Shown here piece after piece: positions 1 to 6,329 of a stretch of 15,517 nucleotides of DNA (its first letter is position 1; the number at the start of each line of letters is the position of its first letter). Location: positions 1 through 15,517 of the forward strand of contig DEQS01000090.1 in the NCBI GenBank assembly GCA_002360555.1, given 5' to 3'. The translations under genes and the position numbers were made by a program. The notes beneath the pieces were generated by a model. It was not told where the DNA came from, ran no database searches, and saw nothing but the letters and a program-made list of their open reading frames with translations. The DNA comes from Chloracidobacterium sp. UBA3360 (GTDB lineage: Bacteria; Acidobacteriota; Blastocatellia; Pyrinomonadales; Pyrinomonadaceae).

Positions 1-476
1 CCAAAAACTTTCCTACCGGCGATGTGATCGTTCTTAATAATAAAGAACGCACCTCTCGGAGCAAGCGCCGATGCGTGATCAACAAGAGTTTTGGGGATCG
101 CCGACTGCGAATCTTTGCTGCTGATGTCCGCGATCGCATCGCGCATGTCGGCAAAACTTACGGTCGGAGCAGCGGCCGAGGCATCAAGCTTTTCAGCCTC
201 TGCAAAAGCGGTCGCACTCAGCTTGGCACCCTCGTCACGTGCGAGTTTTAAGTGCTCGGCGACAGATTCGCGAAAGCCACCGTCAAATTCGTGTTCGGAT
301 TCGAAACGAGCAGCAAAGCCCTGAAAAGCCTCGTCCATGCGGGCCCGTTGATGCTCCTGATCCTCGAGCATCTTGCGCTGAAATTCCGCAAAGCTTTGCT
401 TCATTTCAGCAGAGATATTTTTTAAATAAATCTCGAATTCAGACTTCAAGCTTTGTTCGAGTTCTTCGCTATTCAC
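1..476 (-). CDS. Partial GAF-like domain protein (3' end off the window)
   Basis: The minus strand is open without a stop from a GTG at 476 to the left edge, giving 158 residues of an unfinished protein. A strong Shine-Dalgarno GGAGGAG lies 8 bases before the GTG and decides the start; the nearby ATG inside that Shine-Dalgarno is in another frame and stops almost at once. The first ~70 residues are highly charged and probably helical or coiled. At about residues 115-158 the pattern 'QSAIPKTLVDHASALAPRGA' followed by FFIIKNDHIAGRKV resembles the beginning of a GAF-type sensory domain as seen in many acidobacterial proteins. No catalytic motif is visible in the part present. It lies downstream of the Nfu gene on the same strand, about 200 bases away, so it is probably a separate transcript. 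The existence of the gene is well supported; the GAF assignment is tentative. Confidence 0.7.
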   Translation of the reverse strand, partial: MNSEELEQSLKSEFEIYLKNISAEMKQSFAEFQRKMLEDQEHQRARMDEAFQGFAARFESEHEFDGGFRESVAEHLKLARDEGAKLSATAFAEAEKLDASAAAPTVSFADMRDAIADISSKDSQSAIPKTLVDHASALAPRGAFFIIKNDHIAGRKVF

Positions 477-675
477 TTAGGTTTCTCCTCCATCAGGCCA
501 AAATAATGTTTATATAAGGATTATTTGCGGTTGGCAGATCTGGGCAGCGTGTTTGCCCTCGGGTTGGGGGCGACGATTGGCACAAATCGCCTACCTTCGA
601 ATTATGACGTTTTCAGGCTGAAAATGTCAAGAAATTCTTATGTATAAACAAAATAAAGTTTGTTGAACGTAGGAC

Positions 676-1245
676 TTAGGCGACAATGACCTTGATCTCA
701 GCATCGATCTCGTCCTGGATCATATTTTCGATAGCCATCAATGTGCCAGTCAGCGAGCTCGGGCAACTGCCGCAGGCACCTTCGTAACGAATTTTTAGCG
801 TAGAATCTTCGAGCTCGAGTATCTCAAGCCAGCCGCCGTCGCTCGCGAGAAACGGGCGGATCCGTTCGTCAAGGAGTGCTTCGATCTCACGAAGTTTTGG
901 GTCATCGCTTGCAGCGGCCGCTATCGCACCGCCGACAACCGCAGCCGCAGCTTTCCCGTTACCGTTGGAAGAAACTACTGCCTCAGCGGCACGGATCGGA
1001 ACGGCAAGCTCGGGCAATATCTCGTCCCATTCGGCGTCATCGGTCTTTTCGACCGTGATCATCTTGTCCATGTAAAACACCGACACGACCTCGCCGACGT
1101 CGAAGATCGATTTTGCGAGCGGGTCGCGGGCGCCGTCCTCGGCCGATTTGAACGAGTGCGAAGTGCCGTGCGACACCGGTTCTTTGAGTATGAACTTTAC
1201 GGCGTTCGGATTTGGCGTTTCCTGTATGTCTGCTATCTTTGGCAT
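676..1245 (-). CDS. Nfu/NifU-family iron-sulfur cluster carrier, two-domain form
   Basis: The protein has 189 residues. Residues 5-90 match the Nfu N-terminal domain (ETPNPNAVKF near the start, then DPLAKSIFDVGEV and MITVEK). An Ala/Gly-rich flexible linker covers about 91-113. Residues 116-189 form the NifU C-terminal domain, with FLASDGGWLEIL and the cluster-binding C-G-S-C motif (Cys158 and Cys161). In this family a bridging [4Fe-4S] cluster is held by the CxxC of two subunits and passed to apo-proteins; the protein is cytoplasmic. The domain order resembles mitochondrial NFU1 and many bacterial Nfu proteins, not the IscU-like full NifU. No clear Shine-Dalgarno precedes the ATG, but a plausible promoter lies about 60 bases upstream. 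Its nearness to sdhB, which needs three clusters, is suggestive only: a separate gene and about 600 bases lie between them. Confidence 0.93.
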   Translation of the reverse strand: MPKIADIQETPNPNAVKFILKEPVSHGTSHSFKSAEDGARDPLAKSIFDVGEVVSVFYMDKMITVEKTDDAEWDEILPELAVPIRAAEAVVSSNGNGKAAAAVVGGAIAAAASDDPKLREIEALLDERIRPFLASDGGWLEILELEDSTLKIRYEGACGSCPSSLTGTLMAIENMIQDEIDAEIKVIVA

Positions 1246-1304
1246 CTTGATCGAGGGTCGAAAGAACGTAATTTCTAATCATTACATTTTTTTCAACATT
1301 ATAA

Positions 1305-1332
1305 AGTATAACGCAAAATCAGCGTCTGTCCA
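1305..1332 (-). promoter_or_regulatory. Candidate sigma-70 promoter for the Nfu gene
   Basis: Read on the minus strand, TGGACA (1332-1327) and TATACT (1310-1305) each match the sigma-70 consensus at five of six positions, with a 16-base spacer. Transcription would start near 1298, giving a leader of about 50 bases. A second -10-like TATAAT sits just downstream at 1303-1298 but has no good -35. The surrounding sequence is AT-rich, which lowers specificity. Confidence 0.4.
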
Positions 1333-1369
1333 TAGTTGAGATGAGGTAACACAAAAAGAAAAACGACAA

Positions 1370-1383
1370 GGATCGATCGATCC
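1370..1383. repeat. Perfect 14-base palindrome GGATCGATCGATCC
   Basis: The sequence is fully self-complementary and built on overlapping GATC/CGATCG units. It lies in the intergenic stretch between the Nfu gene and the 66-residue membrane-protein gene, about 76 bases after that gene's stop. No T-run follows on either strand, so it is unlikely to be a terminator. A protein-binding site or a methylation-rich spot is possible. Confidence 0.4.
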
Positions 1384-1459
1384 AAGCCGCTTTTACACAA
1401 ATATATTCGACTGTTACAACAAAATACAGCCGACTGTTGCCATTTCAAACCAGCCGAAA

Positions 1460-1660
1460 TTATTCGGTGATATGAATGTCCTCATTTTTATTGACCCTGC
1501 CCGAGAGGAACAATCCCCCCAAAACGACTGTCAGGATCACAAAAATGATAGCTCCCGCAATGTACATCGTCTGGCCGCCGGCGCTTACATATTTGTAAAA
1601 CGAAAACGCCGCGATCGCCGCGGAAACTAAAGCTAAAAGTGCAAACAACATATCCTTCAC
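1460..1660 (-). CDS. Small two-helix membrane protein, 66 residues
   Basis: I do not recognise the family. The start is the GTG at 1660, because a full-strength Shine-Dalgarno GGAGGTGA ends five bases before it; an ATG at 1738 would extend the frame by 26 polar residues without a ribosome site and is rejected. The protein begins VKDMLFALL. It has two hydrophobic segments, about residues 4-24 and 32-54, joined by a short loop YKYVSAGGQ, and ends in a charged tail (NKNEDIHITE). This is the shape of a small inner-membrane hairpin protein. It lies 194 bases downstream of sdhB on the same strand, too far to assume cotranscription, and the gap holds two small inverted repeats (1683-1693 and 1706-1720). 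Function is unknown; a respiratory accessory subunit is possible only by proximity. Confidence 0.7.
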   Translation of the reverse strand: MKDMLFALLALVSAAIAAFSFYKYVSAGGQTMYIAGAIIFVILTVVLGGLFLSGRVNKNEDIHITE

Positions 1661-1665
1661 AAAAA

Positions 1666-1673
1666 TCACCTCC
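1666..1673 (-). promoter_or_regulatory. Strong Shine-Dalgarno setting the start of the 66-residue protein
   Basis: GGAGGTGA on the minus strand, five bases upstream of the GTG at 1660, is fully complementary to the usual 16S 3' end. It is the best ribosome site in the window and contrasts with the sdh, phosphatase and zinc-ribbon genes, whose starts have weak or no such signal. Confidence 0.75.
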
Positions 1674-1810
1674 GATCGTAAAAAGGTTACCTTACGAAGT
1701 TCAAACGGACGATTGGTCCGGCCGCCGCTGATCGGCACCCGTCCAGATCTGCCCTACCCGACAAATTTCAAATTGCCTACTGCTAAATCGTGACTCAATC
1801 TTAACTCCAC

Positions 1811-1836
1811 TTTGCGTCAGAGCGCAAGCATTTTTT
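1811..1836 (+). terminator. Possible plus-strand intrinsic terminator opposite the sdh operon end
   Basis: On the plus strand the hairpin TTTGCG-TCAGAG-CGCAAG (six pairs, one a T-G wobble) is followed after two bases by six T residues at 1831-1836. No plus-strand gene ends before it, so it would stop antisense transcription or be fortuitous. On the minus strand, where sdhB ends at 1855, the T-run is on the wrong side. Confidence 0.25.
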
Positions 1837-1854
1837 GACGCGGTCGGTCGGACT

Positions 1855-2655
1855 CTATTTTTTTAGCCAGCCAAATAATGCGTTGACCGTGATATCACGA
1901 TTCGTTTCGTAGATCGCTTTGGTCAGCGGAATGCCCATCGGGCAGACCTGAATACAATTTTGCGCGTTACCGCAATTTGTAATGCCGTCGTCGCCGAGCA
2001 GGCCGTTAATGCGGTCTTCGGCGGTCATCTTGCCGGTCGGGTGCATATTAAATAGGCGAGCCTGTGCGATAGCCTGCGGGCCGATGTAATTGTCATCGCC
2101 ATATTGCGGACAAGCCTCAAGACAGCAGCCGCAGGTCATACACCTTGAAAAAGCGTAGCGTTCCTGAGCAACCTCGTTTGATATGTGCGGCCCGGGACCG
2201 AGGTCGTAGCTGCCATCAAGCTCGACCCACGCCTCGACCTGTTTGAGGTGGTCAAACATTTTCGAGCGGTCAACTTTGAGATCGCGGACGTTTGGAAATT
2301 TTGACATCGGAGCAAGCGTCACCGTGTCGGAGTTTGACGCGAGCAGAAGATCGTCGATCAGGGCCGAGCACGATTGCCGCACCTTCCCGTCGATGACCAT
2401 CGTGCATATGCCGCAGACCTGTTCGAGACACGACATATCCCAGACAGGCGGCGTGGTCTGTTTGCCCTCGATGGTAACAGGGTCTTTGCGGATCTCCATG
2501 AGCGCCGAAATGACGTTCAGGTTTCGGCGATATTGCAGTTCAAAGGTCTCCCAATGCGCCGGAGCACCCTCTTTCTCACGCCGCTGGATCTTAAACTTGA
2601 TCGTGGCGGGCGGCGTTTCGAGGCGTTTCTTTTCGATGTGTGCGTTCGTGGTCAT
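1855..2655 (-). CDS. sdhB: Succinate dehydrogenase iron-sulfur subunit SdhB
   Basis: This 266-residue subunit carries electrons from FAD to the quinone site of complex II. All eleven expected cysteines are present. The N-terminal ferredoxin-like domain holds the [2Fe-2S] ligands Cys76, Cys81, Cys84 and Cys96 (CLEQVCGIC, then C). The C-terminal domain has C-M-T-C-G-C-C-L-E-A-C-P (Cys172, 175, 178, 182) and C-x5-C-x3-C-P (Cys228, 234, 238), providing the [4Fe-4S] and [3Fe-4S] ligands. The N-terminus and the TCGCCLEACPQ spelling resemble the Bacillus/Wolinella-type enzymes more than E. coli SdhB. It is the last gene of the operon: its ATG lies five bases after the sdhA stop, implying translational coupling, with only a weak AGAAGAG before it. 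No convincing terminator follows on this strand. Fumarate reductase of the same architecture cannot be excluded from sequence alone. Confidence 0.96.
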   Translation of the reverse strand: MTTNAHIEKKRLETPPATIKFKIQRREKEGAPAHWETFELQYRRNLNVISALMEIRKDPVTIEGKQTTPPVWDMSCLEQVCGICTMVIDGKVRQSCSALIDDLLLASNSDTVTLAPMSKFPNVRDLKVDRSKMFDHLKQVEAWVELDGSYDLGPGPHISNEVAQERYAFSRCMTCGCCLEACPQYGDDNYIGPQAIAQARLFNMHPTGKMTAEDRINGLLGDDGITNCGNAQNCIQVCPMGIPLTKAIYETNRDITVNALFGWLKK

Positions 2656-2660
2656 CTCTT

Positions 2661-4451
2661 CTAAGCCTTCTTCTTACTCGACGAATAATCTCTCTTTCTC
2701 GGTTCGACTAACGAAACGTCGATCGGTTCGTAGCTCAGTACCGGAGCCTCGGCGGAGTATTCGGCGATCGTCGTTTTCATAAAATTCTCATCATCGCGTT
2801 CCGGAAAATCGGGTTTGTAATGAGCTCCACGCGATTCGTTGCGGTTCAGAGCCCCAAGCGTGATGACCCGGGCGAGGTTGAGCATGTTTGAAAGCTGGCG
2901 TGCGTGCGGCACAGCCTGTGTCGCCCATAGATTTGAATCGTTGATCGAGATATTTTTGAACCGGTCCTGTATCTCGCGGATCTTGTCATCGGTCGCCTGC
3001 AAGCGGTCGTTGTAACGCACGACAGTGACGTTGTCGGTCATTACCTTGCCAAGCTCCTCGTGCAATTTGTACTGATTTTCACCGCCCTCGCTATTGATGA
3101 TCGAGTCGTTGATCTCTTGCTGACGGGCAAGTTCGGCAGCGTGGACGCCATTAGTTTCCGACGAGCCGCGTTCGACGTTCTTGGCATAGTCCATCGCCGA
3201 CGGTGCCGCGACAAAACCACCGTAAACGCACGAAAGCAATGAGTTTGCACCAAGACGATTGGCACCGTGGATCGAATAATCACACTCGCCCGCGGCAAAC
3301 AATCCCGGAATATTTGTCCGCTGTTCGAAATCGACCCACAGACCGCCCATCGAATAATGAACGCCCGGGAAAATCCGCATCGGCACGTATCGCGGATCGT
3401 CGCCGACGAACATTTCGTAGATCTCAAGGATCGCTCCAAGTTTTTCGGTCAGCACTTCGGCAGGAATGTGCGTCAGATCGAGATAGACCTGATTTTCGCC
3501 GCCGACACCTGCACCGTCGAGACAGACCTGAAATATTTCGCGCGTCGCGATATCACGAGGAACGAGGTTGCCGTATGCCGGATATTTTTCTTCGAGAAAA
3601 TAGCGGCGATCGGCGTCGGGAATTTCTTTCGGCTTACGCGCATCCATCGGGTCACGCGGAACCCAAACGCGGCCGCCTTCGCCGCGGGCCGATTCGCTCA
3701 TTAATCGGAGTTTGTCTTCGCCGGGGATCGATGTAGGGTGGACCTGGATAAATTCGCCGTTAGCGTATTTTGCACCCTGCTCGTAACATGCCCCGACGGC
3801 GCTGCCCGTGCAGGTTTGCGAATTAGTTGATTTGCCAAAGACCATTCCCGGCCCGCCGGTAGCCATGATGACGGCGTCGGCCGCAAACGACTTTAGCTCG
3901 AGCGTTTGCAAGTTCATCGCGACTAGGCCGCGACAGACTTGATGGTCGTCGAGCACGAGCGAGAGCATTTCCCAGCCCTCGTATTTTGTCACCTTACCTC
4001 CGACTTCCCATTTGCGGACCTGCTCGTCGAGAGCATACAAAAGCTGCTGCCCCGTCGAAGCACCCGCAAACGCGGTGCGGTGATGAAGCGTTCCGCCAAA
4101 ACGGCGAAAATCCATCAGGCCCTCTTTTGTCCGCGAAAACGGCACGCCCATTCGATCAAACAGATAGATGATCTCAGGCGCCATATCGGTCATGCGTTTG
4201 ACCGGCGGCTGGTTGGCGAGAAAGTCGCCGCCATAGACGGTGTCGTCGAGATGCTTTGCCGGTGAATCGCCTTCGCCCTTGGTATTGACCGCTCCGTTGA
4301 TGCCGCCCTGCGCACAGACCGAGTGCGAACGCTTGACCGGCACGACCGAGATCAGATCGACCTCGTGCCCCGCCTCAGCGATCTTCATCGCCGCCGCAAG
4401 TCCTGCAAGACCGCCGCCGACGATCGCAATTTTTAAGCCACTTGATGCCAT
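2661..4451 (-). CDS. sdhA: Succinate dehydrogenase flavoprotein subunit SdhA
   Basis: This 596-residue subunit oxidises succinate to fumarate and binds FAD covalently. The N-terminal dinucleotide fold shows VGGGLAGLAAA (11-21). His43 in SHSVCAQGG is the expected site of 8-alpha-histidyl FAD attachment. Active-site motifs follow in the family order: HPTSIPG (238-244), ARGEGGR (255-261) with the catalytic-region Arg, VHYSMGGL (364-371), AAGECDYSIHGANRLGANSL (386-405). The C-terminal helical domain covers about 470-560. The length suits the Bacillus-type subunit (about 585 residues). The ATG follows the sdhC stop by four bases, so it is translated from the same message. As in other members of this group, direction (succinate dehydrogenase or fumarate reductase) is decided by quinone potential and cannot be read here; the neighbouring di-haem SdhC fits either. 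Confidence 0.97.
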   Translation of the reverse strand: MASSGLKIAIVGGGLAGLAAAMKIAEAGHEVDLISVVPVKRSHSVCAQGGINGAVNTKGEGDSPAKHLDDTVYGGDFLANQPPVKRMTDMAPEIIYLFDRMGVPFSRTKEGLMDFRRFGGTLHHRTAFAGASTGQQLLYALDEQVRKWEVGGKVTKYEGWEMLSLVLDDHQVCRGLVAMNLQTLELKSFAADAVIMATGGPGMVFGKSTNSQTCTGSAVGACYEQGAKYANGEFIQVHPTSIPGEDKLRLMSESARGEGGRVWVPRDPMDARKPKEIPDADRRYFLEEKYPAYGNLVPRDIATREIFQVCLDGAGVGGENQVYLDLTHIPAEVLTEKLGAILEIYEMFVGDDPRYVPMRIFPGVHYSMGGLWVDFEQRTNIPGLFAAGECDYSIHGANRLGANSLLSCVYGGFVAAPSAMDYAKNVERGSSETNGVHAAELARQQEINDSIINSEGGENQYKLHEELGKVMTDNVTVVRYNDRLQATDDKIREIQDRFKNISINDSNLWATQAVPHARQLSNMLNLARVITLGALNRNESRGAHYKPDFPERDDENFMKTTIAEYSAEAPVLSYEPIDVSLVEPRKRDYSSSKKKA

Positions 4452-4455
4452 AAAA

Positions 4456-5172
4456 TTAAAACTTTGCCGCTCCCGCCGGGGCCGGTTTCTTAGTCTCTTC
4501 GCAAATGAATTTGGGCATCAACCCGCAGGGCCTCACGAATGAAAATGCCGCGTTGATGCCAACGAATGAGAGCATCGCGGCGAGGCCGAGGCACGCAGCG
4601 AGCGTTGCTTTTTGAGCCTTTTCGCCGATCACGATGCCCCAATCGACCGCGAATAAAAAGAATCCATACGCCAAATGCCACGCAGTCGCCAGTATGCCGA
4701 GGATATACAGCGCCATCACCCACGTGATCTGAAATTCAGCCGAGACGATCGCAAACGCTTTGTCTGCATTGCCTGCTACGGGCGTCATATTTAGATAAGG
4801 GATCAGTCCGAATCGCAGATTCAGCACGTGAAACAAAATGAAAAAGAACAAAAATATACCGGTCGCCCGCTGGAGCATGTAAAACCAGTTGCGGCCGTAG
4901 CCGTAATTGATGGCGTTTGGCTTTGCCTCAGCCGAGATCAAGATACCGTAGACCGAGTGAAAAATGAGCGGCACAAATATGCCGAAAATTTCGATCAGCA
5001 GCAAAAACGGGATGTCGTGTATCTCTTTGACCGCTTTGTTAAAGCTCGCCTCGCCGTTCATCGCCTTTGAGTTGGTGAACATGTGAACAAAGAAAAACAT
5101 GCCCAGCGGGACGATACCCGTGATCTGGTGCAGCTTTCTCAGCAGAAAGGTCTTGGAAAATTTAACGGCCAT
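4456..5172 (-). CDS. sdhC: Succinate dehydrogenase cytochrome b558 subunit SdhC (di-haem, Bacillus type)
   Basis: The protein has 238 residues and five predicted membrane helices (about 16-36, 54-80, 97-125, 147-175, 189-213), as in the single-anchor cytochrome b of B. subtilis and W. succinogenes. Histidines fall where the two haem b ligand pairs are expected: His30 (FFFVHMF), His72 (LIFHSVYG), His115 (FILFHVLN) and His166 (ATAWHLAYG). It anchors SdhA-SdhB to the membrane and passes electrons to the quinone, probably menaquinone in this class. The start is the first ATG of the open frame and keeps the short basic N-terminus MAVKFSKTFLLRKLHQ typical of the family; no Shine-Dalgarno is visible. 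It is the first gene of sdhCAB and is divergent from a LysR-type gene. The tail, with Cys216, Cys224 and an Ala/Pro-rich end, is somewhat longer than in Bacillus. Confidence 0.93.
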   Translation of the reverse strand: MAVKFSKTFLLRKLHQITGIVPLGMFFFVHMFTNSKAMNGEASFNKAVKEIHDIPFLLLIEIFGIFVPLIFHSVYGILISAEAKPNAINYGYGRNWFYMLQRATGIFLFFFILFHVLNLRFGLIPYLNMTPVAGNADKAFAIVSAEFQITWVMALYILGILATAWHLAYGFFLFAVDWGIVIGEKAQKATLAACLGLAAMLSFVGINAAFSFVRPCGLMPKFICEETKKPAPAGAAKF

Positions 5173-5195
5173 TTTCTGTGCGGTGTCTAGATCAA

Positions 5196-5201
5196 ATTAT
5201 A
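5196..5201 (-). promoter_or_regulatory. Candidate -10 box of the sdhCAB promoter
   Basis: A perfect TATAAT is read on the minus strand 24 bases before the sdhC ATG, which would give a leader of under 20 bases. No acceptable -35 hexamer is found 16-18 bases upstream (GAATTC lies there), which would fit a promoter that needs an activator such as the divergent LysR protein. The region is AT-rich, so chance occurrence is possible. Confidence 0.35.
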
Positions 5202-5268
5202 ATTAATACGTGATTTCTGAATTCTAATTTGAAACGCCAGATTCAGCAAAGCGCACTCCATCGCTTTT

Positions 5269-5274
5269 TATAAT
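5269..5274 (+). promoter_or_regulatory. Candidate -10 box for the LysR-family gene
   Basis: A perfect TATAAT on the plus strand lies 70 bases before the regulator's ATG. The expected -35 position reads GCAAAG, a poor match. If used, the leader would contain the inverted repeat at 5309-5328. Confidence 0.25.
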
Positions 5275-5308
5275 AGGCGTTCTATCATATAAGATAAAAT
5301 GAAAAATA

Positions 5309-5328
5309 TAGCTGGGCCTAAACAGCTA
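5309..5328. promoter_or_regulatory. Inverted repeat TAGCT-N10-AGCTA before the LysR-family gene
   Basis: Perfect five-base arms separated by ten bases lie 16 bases upstream of the LysR-type start codon, in the divergent region shared with sdhC. LysR-type regulators bind imperfect dyads often written T-N11-A; the inner T and A here are ten bases apart, so the fit is close but not exact. It could be an autoregulatory site. A second, imperfect dyad (ATCATATAAGAT) lies at about 5285-5296. Confidence 0.3.
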
Positions 5329-5344
5329 AGCTAATTACTCAAAT

Positions 5345-6244
5345 ATGCACATCGAAACGCTAAAAGTATTTTGCGATCTGGTCGATCTGGAAAGTTTTTC
5401 GCTAGCGGCCGAGCGTAACTTTATTACGCAATCGGCCGTCAGCCAGCAGATACGCACTCTCGAGGACAAATTCAAACGCCGCCTGCTCGAACGCGTCCGC
5501 GGGCGCCGTGATGTAAAGCTGACTTCGGCGGGCGAGGTGTTTTACCGCGAATCAAAGCTGGTGCTCGAGGCTTTCGACCAATTGCAGGAGAGCCTTCGCG
5601 GTGTTGTCGGCAAGATCGGCGGCACCGTTAAGGTTGCGACCGTTTACAGCGTCGGGCTGCACGAGCTGCCCCAAAAGGTGCGCGAATTTATGACCAAATT
5701 CCCCGCCGCCAAGATCGATCTCGAATATTCACGCACGACTCGCGTGGTCCGCGATGTAATGAACGGCACCGTCGAACTCGGCGTGCTCGCCTTTCCCGAA
5801 CCAAAGCGCGGTCTGACTATTACGCCGATGTCCGACAACCGTTTGGTGCTTATCGCCCCGCTTGACCATAAGCTCGCGGGCAAAACTAAGGTCAAGGTAA
5901 CGGATCTGAACGGCCAGGATTTTGTGCATTTTGAGCGTGACGTGCCGACGCGCAAGGCGATGGACAAGATATTTAAGGCCAACGGCGTCGAGGTCAAAAA
6001 GGTCGCGGAGTTTGACAACATCGAGACCATCAAACGCGCTGTCGAGGTCGGTTTTGGGCTGGCGATCGTGCCGGAACCGGCGGTCGTCGAAGCAAAAAAA
6101 GCCGGAAGCCTCGCGGTCATCCAGCTTGCTGAAAAATATTGGGTGCGATCGGTCGGCGTCATCCACCGCAGCGATAAAACATTGTCACTTGCCGCTAAAA
6201 AATTTCTACAACTACTCGAACAACCCCGCGCGGTTAAAGACTGA
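5345..6244 (+). CDS. LysR-family transcriptional regulator, divergent from sdhCAB
   Basis: The protein has 299 residues, the standard length of the family. The N-terminal winged helix-turn-helix runs over residues 3-62, with FSLAAERNFITQSAVSQQIR carrying the recognition helix, LEDKFKRRLLER and the wing LTSAGEVFY. A linker helix follows, then the two-lobed effector-binding domain (about 93-295). The stretch DNIETIKRAVEVGFGLAIVP (about 223-242) is typical of the CysB/CbbR-like branch, which senses small metabolites, but I cannot name the ligand. The ATG is the first of the frame and keeps the canonical IETLKVFCDLVD beginning; no Shine-Dalgarno is seen. Its divergent position makes sdhCAB the prime candidate target, by the common LysR arrangement; this is inference. 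A hairpin just after the stop may end the transcript before the separate downstream promoter. Confidence 0.93.
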   Translation: MHIETLKVFCDLVDLESFSLAAERNFITQSAVSQQIRTLEDKFKRRLLERVRGRRDVKLTSAGEVFYRESKLVLEAFDQLQESLRGVVGKIGGTVKVATVYSVGLHELPQKVREFMTKFPAAKIDLEYSRTTRVVRDVMNGTVELGVLAFPEPKRGLTITPMSDNRLVLIAPLDHKLAGKTKVKVTDLNGQDFVHFERDVPTRKAMDKIFKANGVEVKKVAEFDNIETIKRAVEVGFGLAIVPEPAVVEAKKAGSLAVIQLAEKYWVRSVGVIHRSDKTLSLAAKKFLQLLEQPRAVKD

Positions 6245-6250
6245 CGCGGT

Positions 6251-6280
6251 CGAGAGCCGCGATGAGGGTTCTCGTCTTTC
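6251..6280 (+). terminator. Candidate terminator after the LysR-family gene
   Basis: CGAGAGCC (6251-6258) pairs with GGTTCTCG (6267-6274), eight pairs including one G-T wobble, around an eight-base loop, followed by TCTTTC. The stem is good but the T-tail is short and interrupted. It sits seven bases after the stop and just upstream of the next gene's promoter. Confidence 0.35.
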
Positions 6281-6290
6281 ACGCAAACGC

Positions 6291-6319
6291 TTGATTTCGG
6301 CGCAACAGCAAGCTATAAT
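6291..6319 (+). promoter_or_regulatory. Sigma-70-type promoter of the subtilisin-like gene, nearly leaderless
   Basis: TTGATT (6291-6296) and a perfect TATAAT (6314-6319) are separated by 17 bases. Initiation six to eight bases after the -10 box would fall at about 6325-6327, only three to five bases before the ATG at 6330. There is no room for a Shine-Dalgarno, so the message would be leaderless or almost so. Confidence 0.55.
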
Positions 6320-6329
6320 CCGCGCCATT

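Noticed and set aside
24..517. Overlapping short plus-strand frames at the left edge
   Set aside because: The minus strand is open throughout with a strong Shine-Dalgarno and a GAF-like end, which explains the region better.
542..558. Hairpin GGGCA-N7-TGCCC after the Nfu gene as its terminator
   Set aside because: The five-pair stem is weak, more than 110 bases from the Nfu stop, and no T-run follows.
1408..1438. Direct repeat CGACTGTT twice, 15 bases apart
   Set aside because: Only eight bases long and two copies; within chance for a region of this size and not tied to any promoter.
1661..1738. ATG at 1738 as start of the small membrane protein
   Set aside because: The 26 added residues are polar, have no ribosome site, and would cover the perfect Shine-Dalgarno that serves the GTG at 1660.
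1814..1841. Inverted repeat GCGTCA...TGACGC as a terminator of sdhB
   Set aside because: The loop is 16 bases and no T-run follows on the minus strand; an alternative hairpin inside it faces the plus strand.
2243..2782. Plus-strand frame of 179 codons across the sdhB-sdhA junction
   Set aside because: It is antisense to cysteine-complete SdhB and the end of SdhA, with Arg/Ser-rich shadow composition.
5644..6282. Minus-strand frame of 212 codons opposite the LysR gene
   Set aside because: The plus frame is an unmistakable full-length LysR protein; the opposite frame has shadow-type composition (Ser/Thr/Arg-rich) and no domain.
5922..6329. Upstream extension of the subtilisin-like frame by 136 residues
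   Set aside because: It runs inside the LysR gene in another frame, is Arg/Ser-rich and unlike any domain. The ATG at 6330 starts a signal peptide and has a promoter directly before it.
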